A stretch of 64,000 bases of DNA from Planococcus citri (taxonomy: Eukaryota > Arthropoda > Insecta > Hemiptera > Pseudococcidae): NCBI RefSeq assembly GCF_950023065.1, contig NC_088680.1, forward strand, positions 64,765,350-64,829,349, in the 5' to 3' direction. The first letter of the stretch is position 1. Each line of letters begins with the position of its first letter. The notes beneath the pieces are model-generated. The model was given only the letters and a program-made list of their open reading frames with translations. It had not been told where the DNA came from and did not search any database. The position numbers and the translations under genes were made by a program. This document shows positions 43,999 through 55,740 of the stretch, piece after piece.

Positions 43999-44527
43999 AA
44001 TAATATACACCTAATTGATAGAAAATAAATGTTTTAATTGACCTTGAAATGTATTAGCGTGAAAACTGGACTTTGCCAAATGTAAACCAATCCATGTAAC
44101 CTACTACGAAATATAATTCAATTAAAGCCAATTGTTTTGAAACAAAGGATATGAGCCCATTTACTCGTAGCCCTCTGGTAGCATCAAAATCAAACCATAA
44201 AGCAAGCAATGCGAAAATTCTCTATTAATTTGTAGACAAAAGAATTGGAGATGGATTTGTTCATTAAAATCAAAAAATACCCTAGATTTTTTTTCGCCCC
44301 GAAAACCAAAATTTTGATTTCTACCCCCTCTCCCTCATCGTGCTTCAAAACTGGTTGAAAAAATTAAGGTCCTCTTACGAGGTCGTTTGGAAAGCATATG
44401 CCAAGTTTCAAAACTTTTCATCATTTTTTTAAATTTCCACCCAAGAAGCACTGGGATTTTTTTTAGAAATTCAAAATGACGAAATTTGCTTGAAAGTACA
44501 AAATTTGGCACGATTGTAGAAGGAATA
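43999..44527 (+). repeat. Segmental duplicate S, copy 1 (part 2)
   Basis: It matches 61090-61460 and 62575-62940 (GAAAATAAATGTTTTAATTG, then GCAAGCAATGCGAAAATTC, then GCTTCAAAACT). Its end (TTTCCACCCAAGAAGCACTGG to GATTGTAGAAGG) matches 58072-58168. Confidence 0.8.
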
Positions 44528-45440
44528 CGGGTGATTCGGATAAGACCTGAAAAATTGAAACCACATAATGTTCTACTCACCGAATTGAGAAAAAATTTCC
44601 TTTGCAAAAATTTTGAAAAACCAACCCTTAATGAGATATTTTCAATTAAAGATGTGTAAAATATGGCAACACCGCATTTACATTTCGCTTATGTGTTACA
44701 CATTGTTACATTGCACAAATCAGAGTGTTATCAAAAAGTGTTCCTTAGTTACGATTTCCTACTTCGATTTGAAGTGCAATCATTTACCAACCAGCAATTT
44801 CTATTGTTTTTAGGGAACGAAATCGTAATTTACCTTGACAAATTTTGCGATGTTGCCAAAGTGAGCATATTGGTTGAGATAAATCTTGTTTTATTGAGGA
44901 ATAGCATTTTTTTTTTTTTTTTCATAAAAGTATTTAAAATTGAAAATTGAGTACAGGAAACCTTCAAAAACATTAGTTTATAAAAAATTTGCGAGTTTGT
45001 CAAAATTGAAAAATTTGATTATTCAGCATCCAATGGACCAAAAAAGATAAATTAAAGTTTAATGAGTGTCAAATGAGAAGTACATACTACCGCATTAATT
45101 AATAAAATTCGAAATAATTTAATTCAACTTCAAGTTTTGATATTTTTTCATCTATGAAAACACATTCCTGACGTCAAAACATCAAATTATGGACCAAAAC
45201 AGAAAAGAATGATACTCTACATTTCTGAGATCTCACTTCACTTTTTCCACCACCTACCCCCCAAAAATTTTCAATAGAGACGCCGAAACGGCCAATTTTA
45301 AGAAAACAGCTGGCCCCCTTTGAAGATCAATAACTCCGAAATGAAGAGGTTTTGGTCCATGGTGTACATAACATTTTTTACTCCTATTTATGAGTAGAAT
45401 ACGTGGTTTTAATTTTTCAGGTTTTATCCGAATAACCCTG
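44528..45440. mobile_element. TA-flanked DNA element, 913 bp
   Basis: The left end CGGGTGATTCGGATAAGACC and right end GGTTTTATCCGAATAACCCTG-type sequence form an imperfect inverted repeat of about 50 bp. TA lies on both sides (44526-44527 and 45441-45442). The paralogous sequence at 58161-58180 runs straight through with one TA (58169-58170), confirming the insertion. The interior (for example the frames at 44613-44950) shows no transposase. Tc1/mariner-type by its TA duplication. Confidence 0.9.
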
Positions 45441-45957
45441 TATATTGTAGTGTACATAGCTTTAGCACAATCGTTCTGGATGTTTTCAACTATCACCCAG
45501 ACACCCACATATGCACAAAATATATCAAAACATTTTCTAATGATTAATGATAAGTTGATATTTTTCAGATTTCAATCATTTTTCCTCCTTTTCATTTTAA
45601 GAGTAAAAACATGTTGGCTCATTCCAGAGATCAGTACCTAAGTGAATTTCGTGTTTATATGACTTTGTTTGCCCCCTAATTCGTTACGAATAATTTGACA
45701 CGATGTAATTAAAATGGCTTTGATCATTTTTCTGATAGGTGATGTCTTTTATGTCTGTTCCCAGGTAATACAATCACACCAGTATTCAGTAACCGTACAT
45801 ATGTATACCTAAATATTTTGAATAGGTATTTTGAAGTTTGTAGTTGTGAAACTCTCTTCAGAAAAGTGTAATAATTGACCCTTAGTTCTTAAGCAATACT
45901 CTTTTTTCGTAGGCTAGGAAGTAGGAACTATCAGGGGTGTTATCAGTTCGGAAAAAT
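45441..45957 (+). repeat. Duplicated stretch shared with 58170-58405
   Basis: TATTGTAGTGTACATAGCTT, then CACCCACATATGCACAAAAT-like text and GTTACGAATAATTTGACACG, recurs at 58170-58405. No gene supported. Confidence 0.7.
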
Positions 45958-46790
45958 AGAATAGTAGAAAATATTACACGTTGAAATAGGTTAGGCACTT
46001 AAATACTTGGTCAAGAGGCATCCTATTTGAAATCTAGCAAAAATCACTATCGTGAATGTTAAATTAAATCATCATTTTCAACAATATTCGGGTAATAAAA
46101 TTAAAATATCAGCACTTTTCAAGCAGGTACAGATGCCCTTTCACTATGTGGTCCTAAATTAGTTTAGGAATTTAATTAAGTAGATTCATAAAACTTACAC
46201 CAGACTTGTGAAGTTCATAGTGACCAACTCACAAAGCATCTTTGGTCAAGAGAGGACTATTTATGCAGAATATGAACTTTCAACTGCTGCTTTGATAATG
46301 TTTTCCTCCAAATGTGATGGTGAATCAAATGAAAATTTCATTCACAGATGATTACAAATCAATACAATGAACATGAACTTCGTGAAAAATTCAATATTTA
46401 CCAGATTCTTATTTTAAATAGGTGTCTATGAAAGCAATCATTTGAATGCTTTTCAAATAAAAATTATTTCTAATGTGAGGAGCCAATCTTTCTACTCTCT
46501 ATCTTATAGTCAGTCAGAGAATGCAAAATAAATGAAAAATAGGGTAAAAGCTTTTGAAAATTTATAATTCTGATTTTCCCAACTTACAAAAAATTCTTCC
46601 CAATTTTTACCACAATTTCTCAACTTTTTACAAAAAATTTTGCTCTCTGGAGGAGTGAGATCCCCCCTCCCCACCATTCGGAAAACCCAAGTATAGATAA
46701 AGCAATATTTTTGGTCAAATTCGTCAATCTGCCAGCATAAGTAATTCTTTCAAGATCACCAAGTTGCATTGAATTCTCAGACCGTGACTG
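45958..46790 (+). repeat. Duplicated block R1, copy b
   Basis: A close copy of 41757-42405, continuing further into TTTCTCAACTTTTTAC and CTCTGGAGGAGTGAGATCCC, which recur at 55600-55660, 59990-60040 and 63190-63220. Confidence 0.8.
46208..46351 (+). pseudogene. Exon-like coding segment of block R1, copy b
   Basis: It keeps the frame VKFIVTNSQSIFGQERTI and then TAALIMFSSKCDGES. An extra base near 46328 then changes the end relative to copy a, giving a premature stop. Followed 3' by a frame ending ELREKF, related to the ELCEKFNLKNK phrase of other copies. Confidence 0.35.
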
Positions 46791-47541
46791 CAAAAAATTA
46801 ATGTGGCCACGGCCGGCCCAAGAAAAAACCAGCCAACCACGGCCTAAGAGAATTTGTCAACAATTACAATTGGCGCTTAAATGCCATAACGATTACTTTA
46901 CGAAAGTTTTGAATAGAGAAATATAATGATGCATGCTAATCTTTCATTTTTGCGTTTGTTCTAAATTTCTAATATTCACTATGAGCGAGATTCAGTTACC
47001 CATAGACATACGAGTAGTTACTCATAAAAAAAATTTAAAGAAATGAATCAAGTAAGTAATTCTTGCTTTTTACTAGGTAATTTAGAAACTGAATGTATCT
47101 GATCCATGTAAGTAATTTTTTTATTCAGGAGATTTAATTATGACACTTCCGAAACGATTTAAAATTTCTGGAGAAGATCAAATAGGTAATTGCAGAAAGT
47201 TCCAGAACGTCGCAAAAGTAGTATGAAATAATTTTGATTTTCATAATATTTTTCATACATATTACGCTAGCGTAATTTCAAATCTGATATCCGAAATTAA
47301 TGCCAAATTCTGCCCTAACAAATTATTATGTACCTATCACTCATTTATTTCCGCTAACTTATTTATAAATCTTTAGTAAAAGCACTGGTGCAACTGAGTA
47401 CTTGAACTGAACAACCAGAGTACAAGCCAATATTCTGAAACTTTTCAACTAGGAAACGAATTTTATGTTTTTGTGCGAAACAATCTGACAGTGAGGTCAG
47501 TTGAGCAAAATTTGTCTTCCAAAATAAGAAGGTAAGTAATA
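46791..47541. other. AT-rich gene-free stretch
   Basis: 47080-47140 (GAATGTATCTGATCCATGTA) is shared with 57868-57920. Otherwise nothing recognisable. Confidence 0.4.
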
Positions 47542-48147
47542 AGGTGCACTGGGGGAAGTTGGAATTCGGGGTAAGTTAGAAAACTTGCTCTAGCGCCTAG
47601 AGGTTTATATCTGGCGAAGTGCCACTAAAGGTGACTTGAGGGTACTACCCCTACTTCATCACGGCATAAAAATTTTCGCGATTCAGTTTCATTTTAGATG
47701 TCTTTGGTTCAATTGTATTTTGTTGTTGTTTTGAACTTATTTTGAATTTGGTCTAAAATACAGATTTTCTATTTCTTAGTTTTTCGCATATAGCGGACGA
47801 ACCGTGCGTCCTAGTGAAAATCTGATGAGAGTGATCTCAAAGAGAATTAAATTCTCTACAATTTTGTTTTTGAGCAATTTTTCTAGGACGCTTGGTTTGT
47901 GATCTACGCCTCTGCAAAGTTTAGCCTGTTCTGACTTCCCCCAATTGGGGTAAGTCAGGACAGTTTATATTTTATTCCACTGAGCGAAAGCTACTGTGTC
48001 AATCGCGCTCAAATTTTTACCATAGGTTAAGAACCCTTATGGGAACCTACATAATAAATTTGATCCATATTGGTTCATTAGAAGGGGAGTAACAGCTGGT
48101 CAAAGTTGAAATTGCGAAAAATCATTCTGACTTGCCCCGGTGCACCT
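47542..48147. mobile_element. TA-flanked MITE, 606 bp, copy 2
   Basis: Ends AGGTGCACTGGGGGAAGT and ACTTGCCCCGGTGCACCT, TA on both flanks (47540-47541 and 48148-48149). Same length and orientation as 40441-41046, with very few differences (for example CACT against CACC at the left end). Recent activity of the family is likely. Confidence 0.9.
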
Positions 48148-48778
48148 TATGTAATTTCCTTTTTTTTTGTTGTTTTTTTCCTTGTTTTGTGAGATACTAT
48201 CATGCCGACATTTGGTGTACGTGAGAAGTACAGAAATCAGTGGGCTGGTGATTTATGAAGTATTTTGTCAACAACATTTTAGTTAAGTACGTATCGGACT
48301 GCGCAACTGATATGTACTCAATCATATAAAATTTATTATTTTCCCCTTTCCGTTAATGTTTACTTTATAATAAAAATTGTTTAATTATTATTTCAATTCT
48401 TAGCTTTTATGTTTATTTGCTTAAAGAATAAAACTATTATTTTCATGATAAAACCTTTTCGTTTATTTCGCGAAAGTGTAATTATCATTCATGTGACAAC
48501 TATCTCCTGCAGGTAAGAGCAGTTTTAATTAAAGTGACTAATTTCTATCCCAGGCAGTAAGGATTGTCTTTACTGCAACGAGTTCATTTAATCATAATAC
48601 CTGAAAGGATCTCTAGTTCAGCACCTCACAGTTTCATTTTTAAGCTTGAAAAGGACAAAATTTAAAATACATAACTTTATAAAAATCCTACATAGGTACT
48701 TAAGTAATTACCTGATTTTTCATGGTTTTCCAACTCAGAAACGAAATAATTACTAGGATACTTCATTTTTTCAATAAC
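48148..48778. other. AT-rich gene-free stretch
   Basis: No open frame or repeat recognised apart from low-complexity AT tracts. Confidence 0.4.
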
Positions 48779-49302
48779 CTGAGGTTTGCTGATGATATAG
48801 TCTTGGTGGCTAAAAACCTGGGGGGGGGGGCTTTTGGGAATGATCTCGGAATTGCAAATAGCATGCCAAAAGGCAGGACTAAAAATGAATGCTTCTAAAA
48901 CTAAGATTTTATCCAAAAGGTCGGAAGGGAATGAAATTAATATCAATGGCGAACACTTCGAAAATGTTAATGAAACAAAATACCTGGGTCTATTATTTCA
49001 TTTGAAAACAAAATGGTGAAAGAAGTCAATAAGTGAATCTCGATGGGGTGGAGAAAATTCTGGTCTTTAAAATTTATTCTAAAAGGAGATTATTCAAATA
49101 AACTAAAAACTGATATAATTAATACATGTGTCTTGCCAGTGATTTCTTATGGAGCTCAAACTTGGACTCTCAGCAGAAATCTCAAGGAGAAATTAAACGT
49201 TACCAGAAATGCCACGATTCGCTCGATGCTGGGAGTCTCAAGAAAACAAAAGATCAGAATGGCAAGCCTCAGACAAATAGCCAAAAGTAATAGGGTTTTA
49301 AC
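48779..49302 (+). pseudogene. RTE/CR1-like non-LTR reverse transcriptase, 3' fragment
   Basis: It begins at the catalytic block LRFADDIVLVAKN (48779 onward). After an 11-G run (48820-48830) the frame changes to ELQIACQKAGLKMNASKTKI and ETKYLGLLF, then a stop at about 49015. A third frame gives MGWRKFWSLKF, CVLPVISYGAQTWTLSR and RNATIRSMLGVSRKQK. These are the palm/thumb and C-terminal phrases of RTE-like endonuclease-reverse transcriptases. The 5' part is missing, as is common for LINE copies, and the 3' end is cut by an inverted repeat. Dead: two frame changes and internal stops. Confidence 0.88.
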
Positions 49303-49676
49303 GGGTCAAATTCAAAAATTATGGAAAGGTCATTTTTTTGGAGGGGCATAATATGGTACCAAATGGATGAAAATAGTCCAAAATTATATCATTGGTCAGT
49401 ACTCCCATTGTGATCAACATATCCAAATTTCAGCTTCCTGGGTCATCCTCACTTCTTTTAAGGAGGAAAAAACTGACACTAGGGGTAAAATGAGGGGTTT
49501 TCCACCTTAATTTTGCCTTAAATGGGGTGGGGATGACCTAAGAAGCTGAAATTTGGATATGTTGATCACAATGGGAGTACTGACCGATGATATAATTTTG
49601 GACTATTTTCATTCATTTGGGACCCTATTATGCCCCTCCAAAAAAATGACCTTTCCGTAATTTTCGAATTTGACCC
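49303..49676. repeat. Inverted repeat with 150-bp arms
   Basis: Arms 49303-49452 and 49527-49676 are reverse complements with only scattered mismatches (GGTCATTTTTTTGGAGGGGC, GATCAACATATCCAAATTTC). The loop of 74 bp contains GACACTAGGGGTAAAATGAG. The outer ends are GGGTCAAATTC and GAATTTGACCC. It interrupts the LINE fragment, so it is probably a small foldback element or half of one; related text continues to about 49800. Confidence 0.9.
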
Positions 49677-51228
49677 TCCCCACTCTAGGGGTCGACTTTA
49701 GGTCCCAAAAGAATCTCATTCCCCAAGTTTGACTTTATTTGATCGATTAGAACAGGTTCCAAATCCCAAAGTCATGAAATGTAAACTTATTGCTGAAATC
49801 ACATCATTTTGAGGGATCGTAGCGCCACCCCCCCCTTGGGGCTAGGGAGTTGGTTGACAGCTCATTTGATAGGTATTTGAGAGGAGATTAAATAATCAGT
49901 GCTCATTATACTCAAAAGTTGACATTTCAGAATTTTTTGACAAAACACTTATTTTGGGGGACTTTGATCCACTGTGGGGAGATTAGCTCTACGGGTAGGG
50001 GCGGGGGCTTTTAGTATTTTGTTCACCACACCATCCTAGACAATATTCGCAAAAAAAAAACCCTTTGATCCCAATTATATCCGGGTCAAATCGTACTTCG
50101 ACAGGGGTATTATTTATTTATTTACATTTTTTCAAACAAATTTTTTTCACAAACTTGGTCCAAGTTGTATCCACCATAAAGTTGTGGTCATCTAAACTGT
50201 CGAAGCTTTTTCATGGTACTATTTTGTTCGGTTTTATGGTAATGAAATTGTAAAATAATACAATATATTTCTGTTTGGTTTCTTTGAGTTTTGTAGATAC
50301 GTATGTACGTATTGTACATACTCATTGATTAAGTATTCAACAAATATAAGGTAAGTACCTAGACCTACATAACAACTCGTGAATGAAAATACTTCATAAA
50401 ATCAAAATCGTTGTTTCTCCGCGAAAATGTGGCAAAGTTTATAGTGCCGTCATTTCGTTAATTCGTTAGATTAAAAAAAAAGTTCAATTTAGTGACGTTG
50501 CGTTCGTTTCGTTACTTTTAAAAGTTACATTAAAAACGTCCGTTTTATTCATTAAAAAGTTGCAATACTGATTATTTGCATAATTAACCTCCGTAATACT
50601 AAAGCTCTTTATGAAATACTTGACATCTACTGAAATGCAACCATCTAGAGTAAGTGATTTTCATTTTTTATGCGCGATCCTATCCACCAATTATTTACTT
50701 TAATCAACTTTTTAATATTGCATTATAGTGACATTTTTAAAAAAAAAAGACTGGAGGCTTGCGCTTACTTCTTACCCCTGACGGAGTGAGTAATGCTGCA
50801 TATTTGGTTTTTCCAAAAAATACCTAGTATTTGAGTTTGACTGTAGGCATTTGTAAAAATCTTGAAATATTTCAAAAATTTGTAAAAAAATCAAAAATTG
50901 ACCGATTTTAAAAATTGAAATGCCCAAAGTGTAGGAAGTGCGTTTCAAGGTGAGCTAAAAAAGATATCTCGACCATTAAGAAATATCGTCATGGTAATGA
51001 GAAAATTCACTTTAAAAATTAGAAATTTTCAAACTTTTTCCCCTTTATTACTCGTCAATTGAGCGAAGTTTATCTAAATAACTTTTTTTGTTTACTTTGA
51101 TGAGTACTCCACTTTGGGCACTTCAATTTTTATAATCGCTCAATTTTTGAACTTTGAAGGATTTTTGAATTTTGCAAGAAAATTTTACTAGCAATTTTTT
51201 TTGTTTTTCTTTTGTTTTTACCATGTAC
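49677..51228. other. Gene-free stretch
   Basis: 49677-50060 has several G and C runs and looks like a continuation of the repeat at 49303. 50060-51228 is AT-rich, with no frame or motif I recognise. Confidence 0.4.
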
Positions 51229-51465
51229 CTAGGGCCCAAACCGTTTTGGGAACAACTTTTTAGACACACCTTTATCGTATGAACTTTGGCAGTGCTCTGT
51301 TAGCATGACAAATTCACCTTCCTGATAGCAGATAGGGTCACCTTTGAGCTTGTAAAAAGCAACTTTGTCTTTTGCACGTTGAATTTTACGCTTCTCGCGT
51401 ATAAAAGAGAGTAACGCCTGTTGGTCAGTCATCTCATCAACCCTAAAGTCAATGAGCTCTTGCAT
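51229..51465 (-). pseudogene. Ty3/gypsy-like integrase C-terminal fragment
   Basis: A 78-codon frame reads ...REKRKIQRAKDKVAFYKLKG, then YQEGEFVMLTEHCQSSYDKG and KKLFPKRFGP, followed by a stop. The arrangement of a basic helix, a G-E-F-V-M-L strand, K-L-F-P-K and FGP matches the small SH3-like domain at the end of Ty3/gypsy-type integrases that binds DNA. The usual continuation after FGP is absent, and no integrase core precedes it. It is an isolated relic of a retroelement. Confidence 0.7.
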
Positions 51466-52027
51466 ATAAACTCAATTAATTTTATGTGATTTTGAATATA
51501 ATACGTAGTACCTATATATTTTGGCTACTACTAGGACGCGGTTGAATAATTTCGGGATCATCCAGTCATCCACTGACTCTTCATCCCCTGACTCTTCAAC
51601 AAGAAAAGGGCATGATAATGGAGGATGATGAGGTCAGTGCATATAAAAATTTACGGCACCACGCACACCGAATAAATTTATGCACACTGGTAAAGTTGCT
51701 CAAATACTCAGAAAACGGCGAAAAAATTACTGACATCCATTTTTTCAGCGTACCTATCAATTTTCGGAGCTAAAATTTTGGCCAAAGGTATCAATCTTAT
51801 CTAGATACTAGATCGATTCATACCATCCATTGGCCGGATCCTGCCGTCTGATCAGAAAGTATAATTTTTCGCCGTTTTTTCTCATGTCATGGGTGAACTT
51901 GAAGAATAGCAGTTTCTCCACACCACATGAACTTGGTTACACGGAGTGACGAGTGAAAGTTGCAACCGCTATAAGAGAGCAAAACATAAATATATATTTT
52001 TTTAGTATAGGTAAGTGTTTTTTACTA
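51466..52027. other. Gene-free stretch
   Basis: No gene, repeat family or RNA recognised. Confidence 0.35.
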
Positions 52028-52760
52028 CTCAATTTTCGTTCCGATTTGTGTTGATTAATTTAAAGGAGCAATCCAAAAAAGAAGTGCTGCCAGTACAAGT
52101 CTACATTGAGAACTGTTGTACGTTCGCGGTGGGTTGGGAGAAATTTCATAACTAAGTACTTGAATTGTTTAATTTATGTACCTAATTGATGAATTTGCAT
52201 GGGTGAAGCAACAAGTTTTTTCCTCAGGCAAAAAAAGTGTTTATAATTCCTGTGCAGGAATCAAATAAAATACTTGAATGTTGCTTGAATGGGGTAAACA
52301 TTTCACACTATGAGTGGGAAAATACATGGAGATACAAACTTCTTTTTACCATAGGTACTTTGTGCAACTTATGGTATCTTGATGTGAGTAAACCTATATC
52401 TTTACCAGATTTTTATTCCAAGTAGGAGTCTATAATATTTTAATGAATTTTAAATTTAAAAAATATTGATTTTAGACATTTATGTTTATTTAGGCGTTTA
52501 GAATTTTTAATTTTTTAGTAGCAGTTTTGTAAAGTAGGTACCTAGCAAAGTTGATTCTCCATGCTGTAGGCACATAAGTAAGTTAAAATTGAAACAACAG
52601 TGATTCGAAACTCTGTAATCATTATTTATCGAATTTCTTAAATTTTCGTTCCGAATTTTATTGTTTATTGAAGGAGCAACCCGAAAAAGAGGTGCTGCAA
52701 GTACCAGTCTACATTGGGGACTGAGTCCCCCAAAAAATCCCAAATTTTTCAGCAAAAGAA
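52028..52760 (+). repeat. Duplicated block R2, copy 2, with an extra partial copy in front
   Basis: 52140-52735 matches 7370-7970. The tail phrase (TTTTCGTTCCGA to GTCTACATTG) also occurs in front at 52031-52112, giving three copies in the window. In all three, the segment that would read EVLQV-x-VYI (for example about 52080-52112) is open in the same frame, suggesting a further small exon. Confidence 0.7.
52228..52383 (+). CDS. Candidate 52-codon internal exon of an unrecognised gene family
   Basis: Preceded by TTTTTTCCTCAG (3' splice-site-like) and followed by GTGAGT (5' splice-site-like), the 156-bp segment is open in a single frame and is a whole number of codons. It reads AKKVFIIPVQESNKILECC, then NGVNISHYEWENTWRYKL, ending LCNLWYLD. 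The decayed second copy at 7457-7608 has the same two splice-like borders (with GTAAGT). I do not recognise the protein. No flanking exon in this copy is certain, so it may be a relic. Confidence 0.35.
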
Positions 52761-53439
52761 TTGAAGATGGATTTATGATTTTTTTTCGCTCTCAAAACCA
52801 ATTCGAGGTTGTTTAGAATGCATCTGAAATTTCCATCAATTTTTCGCAATTTCAATTTTTAAAATTTTTACCAGAAAGCACTCTTGTTTTTTTTAGAAAT
52901 TCGAAATTACAAAATTTTGAAAATTTGCACCTGAAAGTATAAAATTTGGCATAATTGTATTATGTGCATACCTAGAAAATACACTCGATTTTTTCCGGCC
53001 TGAAAATCCAAAAATTTTGATCTCGATGCACCATCCATCTCGCCTCCCATGCCTCAAACTTGACGAAAAAATTCAGGCTATATCTTTTGAAGTCGTTCAG
53101 AAGACATCTACCAAATTTTAGAAACTTTTGTGCATTTTTGGCGATTTTGATTTTCAAATATTTCCAGCAAAAAGCAGTCTACATGCTATGCAATAGTTGA
53201 GGCTGCTAAACAGATAGACTTTTCAGTTTGAAAATCAACAATACAATTTTATGAAAACATGAACAAAAATAAAATAAATACAGATTAATGATTATAGCAG
53301 TGTAAAAAGATTTTCGCAACAAAAATCGAGTTCATTTACATTGAAGCTAATTTACAGTATCTCATCTGTGTTTCTGACCTTCAATAAAAGTAAGCTTCAA
53401 TTTTTGAAAATTGGTGGAAACATTTCTAGCATATCTGGA
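52761..53439. repeat. Dispersed repeats, no gene
   Basis: 53330-53450 matches 8240-8320 (TGACCTTCAATAAAAGTA, ATATCTGGATTGAAAAAAGT). 52800-53160 resembles 44380-44500 in outline. No gene. Confidence 0.45.
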
Positions 53440-55035
53440 TTGAAAAAAGTTCTAAGTACCAAGGACTATTATTCATGCAGATGAATTTCCAATTGCTGCT
53501 TTGATAATGTTTTTCTACAAATGGGAGAGTAAATCAATGAAAATTTCATTCACAGAGGAAGAAAGTCATTGTGATAATTGATAAACTTTGTGAAAAATTC
53601 AGTATAAATAATAAGAACCACAAAGATGATAGCATATTTTCAAGTGTGCTAAGTCCAAAGCTAGCTAGTGAACTGTCCATCATGTAGGTGTAGGTATATC
53701 TTTACCAGATTCTTATTTTAAATATGTGTCATGTGTTTATGAAAGCAAATCATTTGAAATTTTTGAATAGAAATAATATACGTAGGTAAGTATTTCTAAT
53801 GCGAGGAGCTAATCTTTCTACTCTCCAACTTATAGTGAGTCAGAGAATGCAAATGGAAAATAGGGTAAAAGCTTTCGAAAATTTATACAATTCAAAAAGT
53901 AAAAAGCTATGGTTTTTTGGAAATTTATTGATTTTCCCAACTTACACAAATTCTTCCCAATTTTTACCAAGGAAGGGGGGTGGGCGAGGCAAAATTTTAC
54001 ATTCAAATTTTTCGCTTTTCTAATGTCTTTAAACATGCCAAGGTTTTTTTCGAGCAAACGGATGTCGACAATATAATTTTGTTATTTCAATTTTTCATAT
54101 CATTTTCACCTTCAAGTTAATGGTTCTTAGCTGAATGCAATGAAATTAGGCGAAAAAAAATCTTTTTATAACATAACAAATTTTTAAAAAAATATACAAA
54201 AATTTAATGCAAAATTCAAACGATTTTTGTGCATAAAAAATTTACAATTTTTTTGAAATAAAACGCCGAGTTTCAAAGTAAAATATAAGTAAGAGATACG
54301 TAAAATAACAATTTTGTCATTCGAAAGGTATTAATTCTGCCCAATATTCATATATTGTGCAAAAATTTTGATTTCTCCTCCAAGTCTGGAATTTTTTAAT
54401 TATGGAAAAGAGAAACAAACATGGCCCTGGTGAAGCGAGGGTAAATATTCTCGAAAATCAGTACTTCGAGATGCATAAAAAATTACGTTTTTTTGTATGT
54501 TGAGTTACTTATAAGAAGTTCATTATTTGTCTTCAAAATTTTAAAATTCAAAAATGATGATTTTTATTTTGAAAAATTTGAAAAAAGTGCTCGCAAATTA
54601 GTGTTTTGAGTGGTACATATAAATAAAAGATGATTTTTTTGTGTAATAAGTAAATGAGGAAGTTCATTATATTTGCTTAATTTCAAAATTTAAATGATCT
54701 TTCAGTAAGTAACCAAGTATTTTTCAAAAAAAAAAAAAAATGAATCAAGTAAGTAATCTTTTTTGCCTATTTAGACACGTCGGGATTTCCATTTTAAATT
54801 TTAATGCTTAGATATAAACTTTTTTTTATGGTTCTGGCTTTATAACTTGAAAGTTGATAAATGAGCCCTTTTCTACAAAATATTTTTCATGTATGGAAAA
54901 TTGGATTTTCCACTTTTTTTCATTTTTTTTTCAAGCAAAATTGCTGAAAATCACTACTTTTTCTCTACTTTCACTACTGACTTTCAAAATCACTACCTTT
55001 TCAATACTTTCAATACCCAGTAGCTAGACACCCTG
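53440..55035 (+). repeat. Block R1 copy c followed by block T copy 1
   Basis: R1-like text runs to about 53970. It includes an exon-like start RTIIHADEFP at 53462 and an alternative frame VIVIIDKLCEKF continuing to a stop near 53686. From about 53985 (GGCGAGGCAAAATTTTACAT) to 55035 (AGACACCCTGTATC) the sequence matches 56010-57288 with indels, and its first part matches 63605-64000. Confidence 0.7.
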
Positions 55036-55740
55036 TATCTGTCAAAGTTATTGGGCCCATTACTCCGGTTGTCGCACCTCTGGTTACATGCTTGAACAGA
55101 TGCCCTTTCACTATGTGGGCCTAAATTAGTTTAAAAATTCAATTAAGTAGATTCGTAAAACTTGCACCAGACTTGTGAAGTTCATAATGACCAACTCACA
55201 AAGCATTTTTGGTCACAAGAGATCTATTATTCATGCAGATGAATTTCCAACTGCTGATTTGATAATGGTTTCCTCCAAATGTGATGGCAAATTAATGAAA
55301 ATTTCATTCACAGAGAAATGAGATCCAATGAAAGTCAAACTTTGTGAAAAATTCAATCTAAAGAATAAGTAAGTACATCTTTACCAGATTCTTATTTTAA
55401 ATATGTGTCTATGAAAGCAATCATTTGAATGTTTTTCAAATAAGTAAAAATTATTTCTAATGCGAAGAGCCAATCTTTCTACTCTCTATCTAATATAGTT
55501 AGTCAGAGAATGCAAATGGAAAATAGGGTAAAAGCTTTTGAAAATTTATAATTCTGATTTTCTCAACATACTTACCTACACAAAATTCTTCCCAATTTTT
55601 ACCACAATTTCTCAACTTTTTGCCAAAATTTTGCTCTCTGGAGGAGTGAGATCCCCCCCTCCCCATTCGGCAAACCTAAGGGCAAATAAAGCATATGTTA
55701 GGTCAAATTCGCCAATCTGCCTGCATTACGAGTAATCCTC
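55036..55740 (+). repeat. Block R1, copy d
   Basis: It matches copy b from CAGATGCCCTTTCACTATGT through the exon-like segment to CTCTGGAGGAGTGAGATCCC. The phrase GTTATTGGGCCCATTACTCC at its start recurs at 57290. Confidence 0.75.
55175..55321 (+). pseudogene. Exon-like coding segment of block R1, copy d
   Basis: A 48-codon frame keeps KFIMTNSQSIFG, then HADEFPTADLIMVSSKCDG and MKISFTEK then a stop. A 3-base indel relative to copy a preserves the frame. The separate downstream frame reads VKLCEKFNLKNK then a stop. Family not recognised. Confidence 0.35.

Noticed and set aside
43696..44010. 104-codon minus-strand frame, partly shared with 2013-2288
   Set aside because: It spans a nested MITE, a hAT end and the target duplication; the similarity is that of shared repeat DNA.
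44613..44950. Two overlapping frames of 66 and 95 codons
   Set aside because: They lie inside the 913-bp TA-flanked element and show no transposase or other motif.
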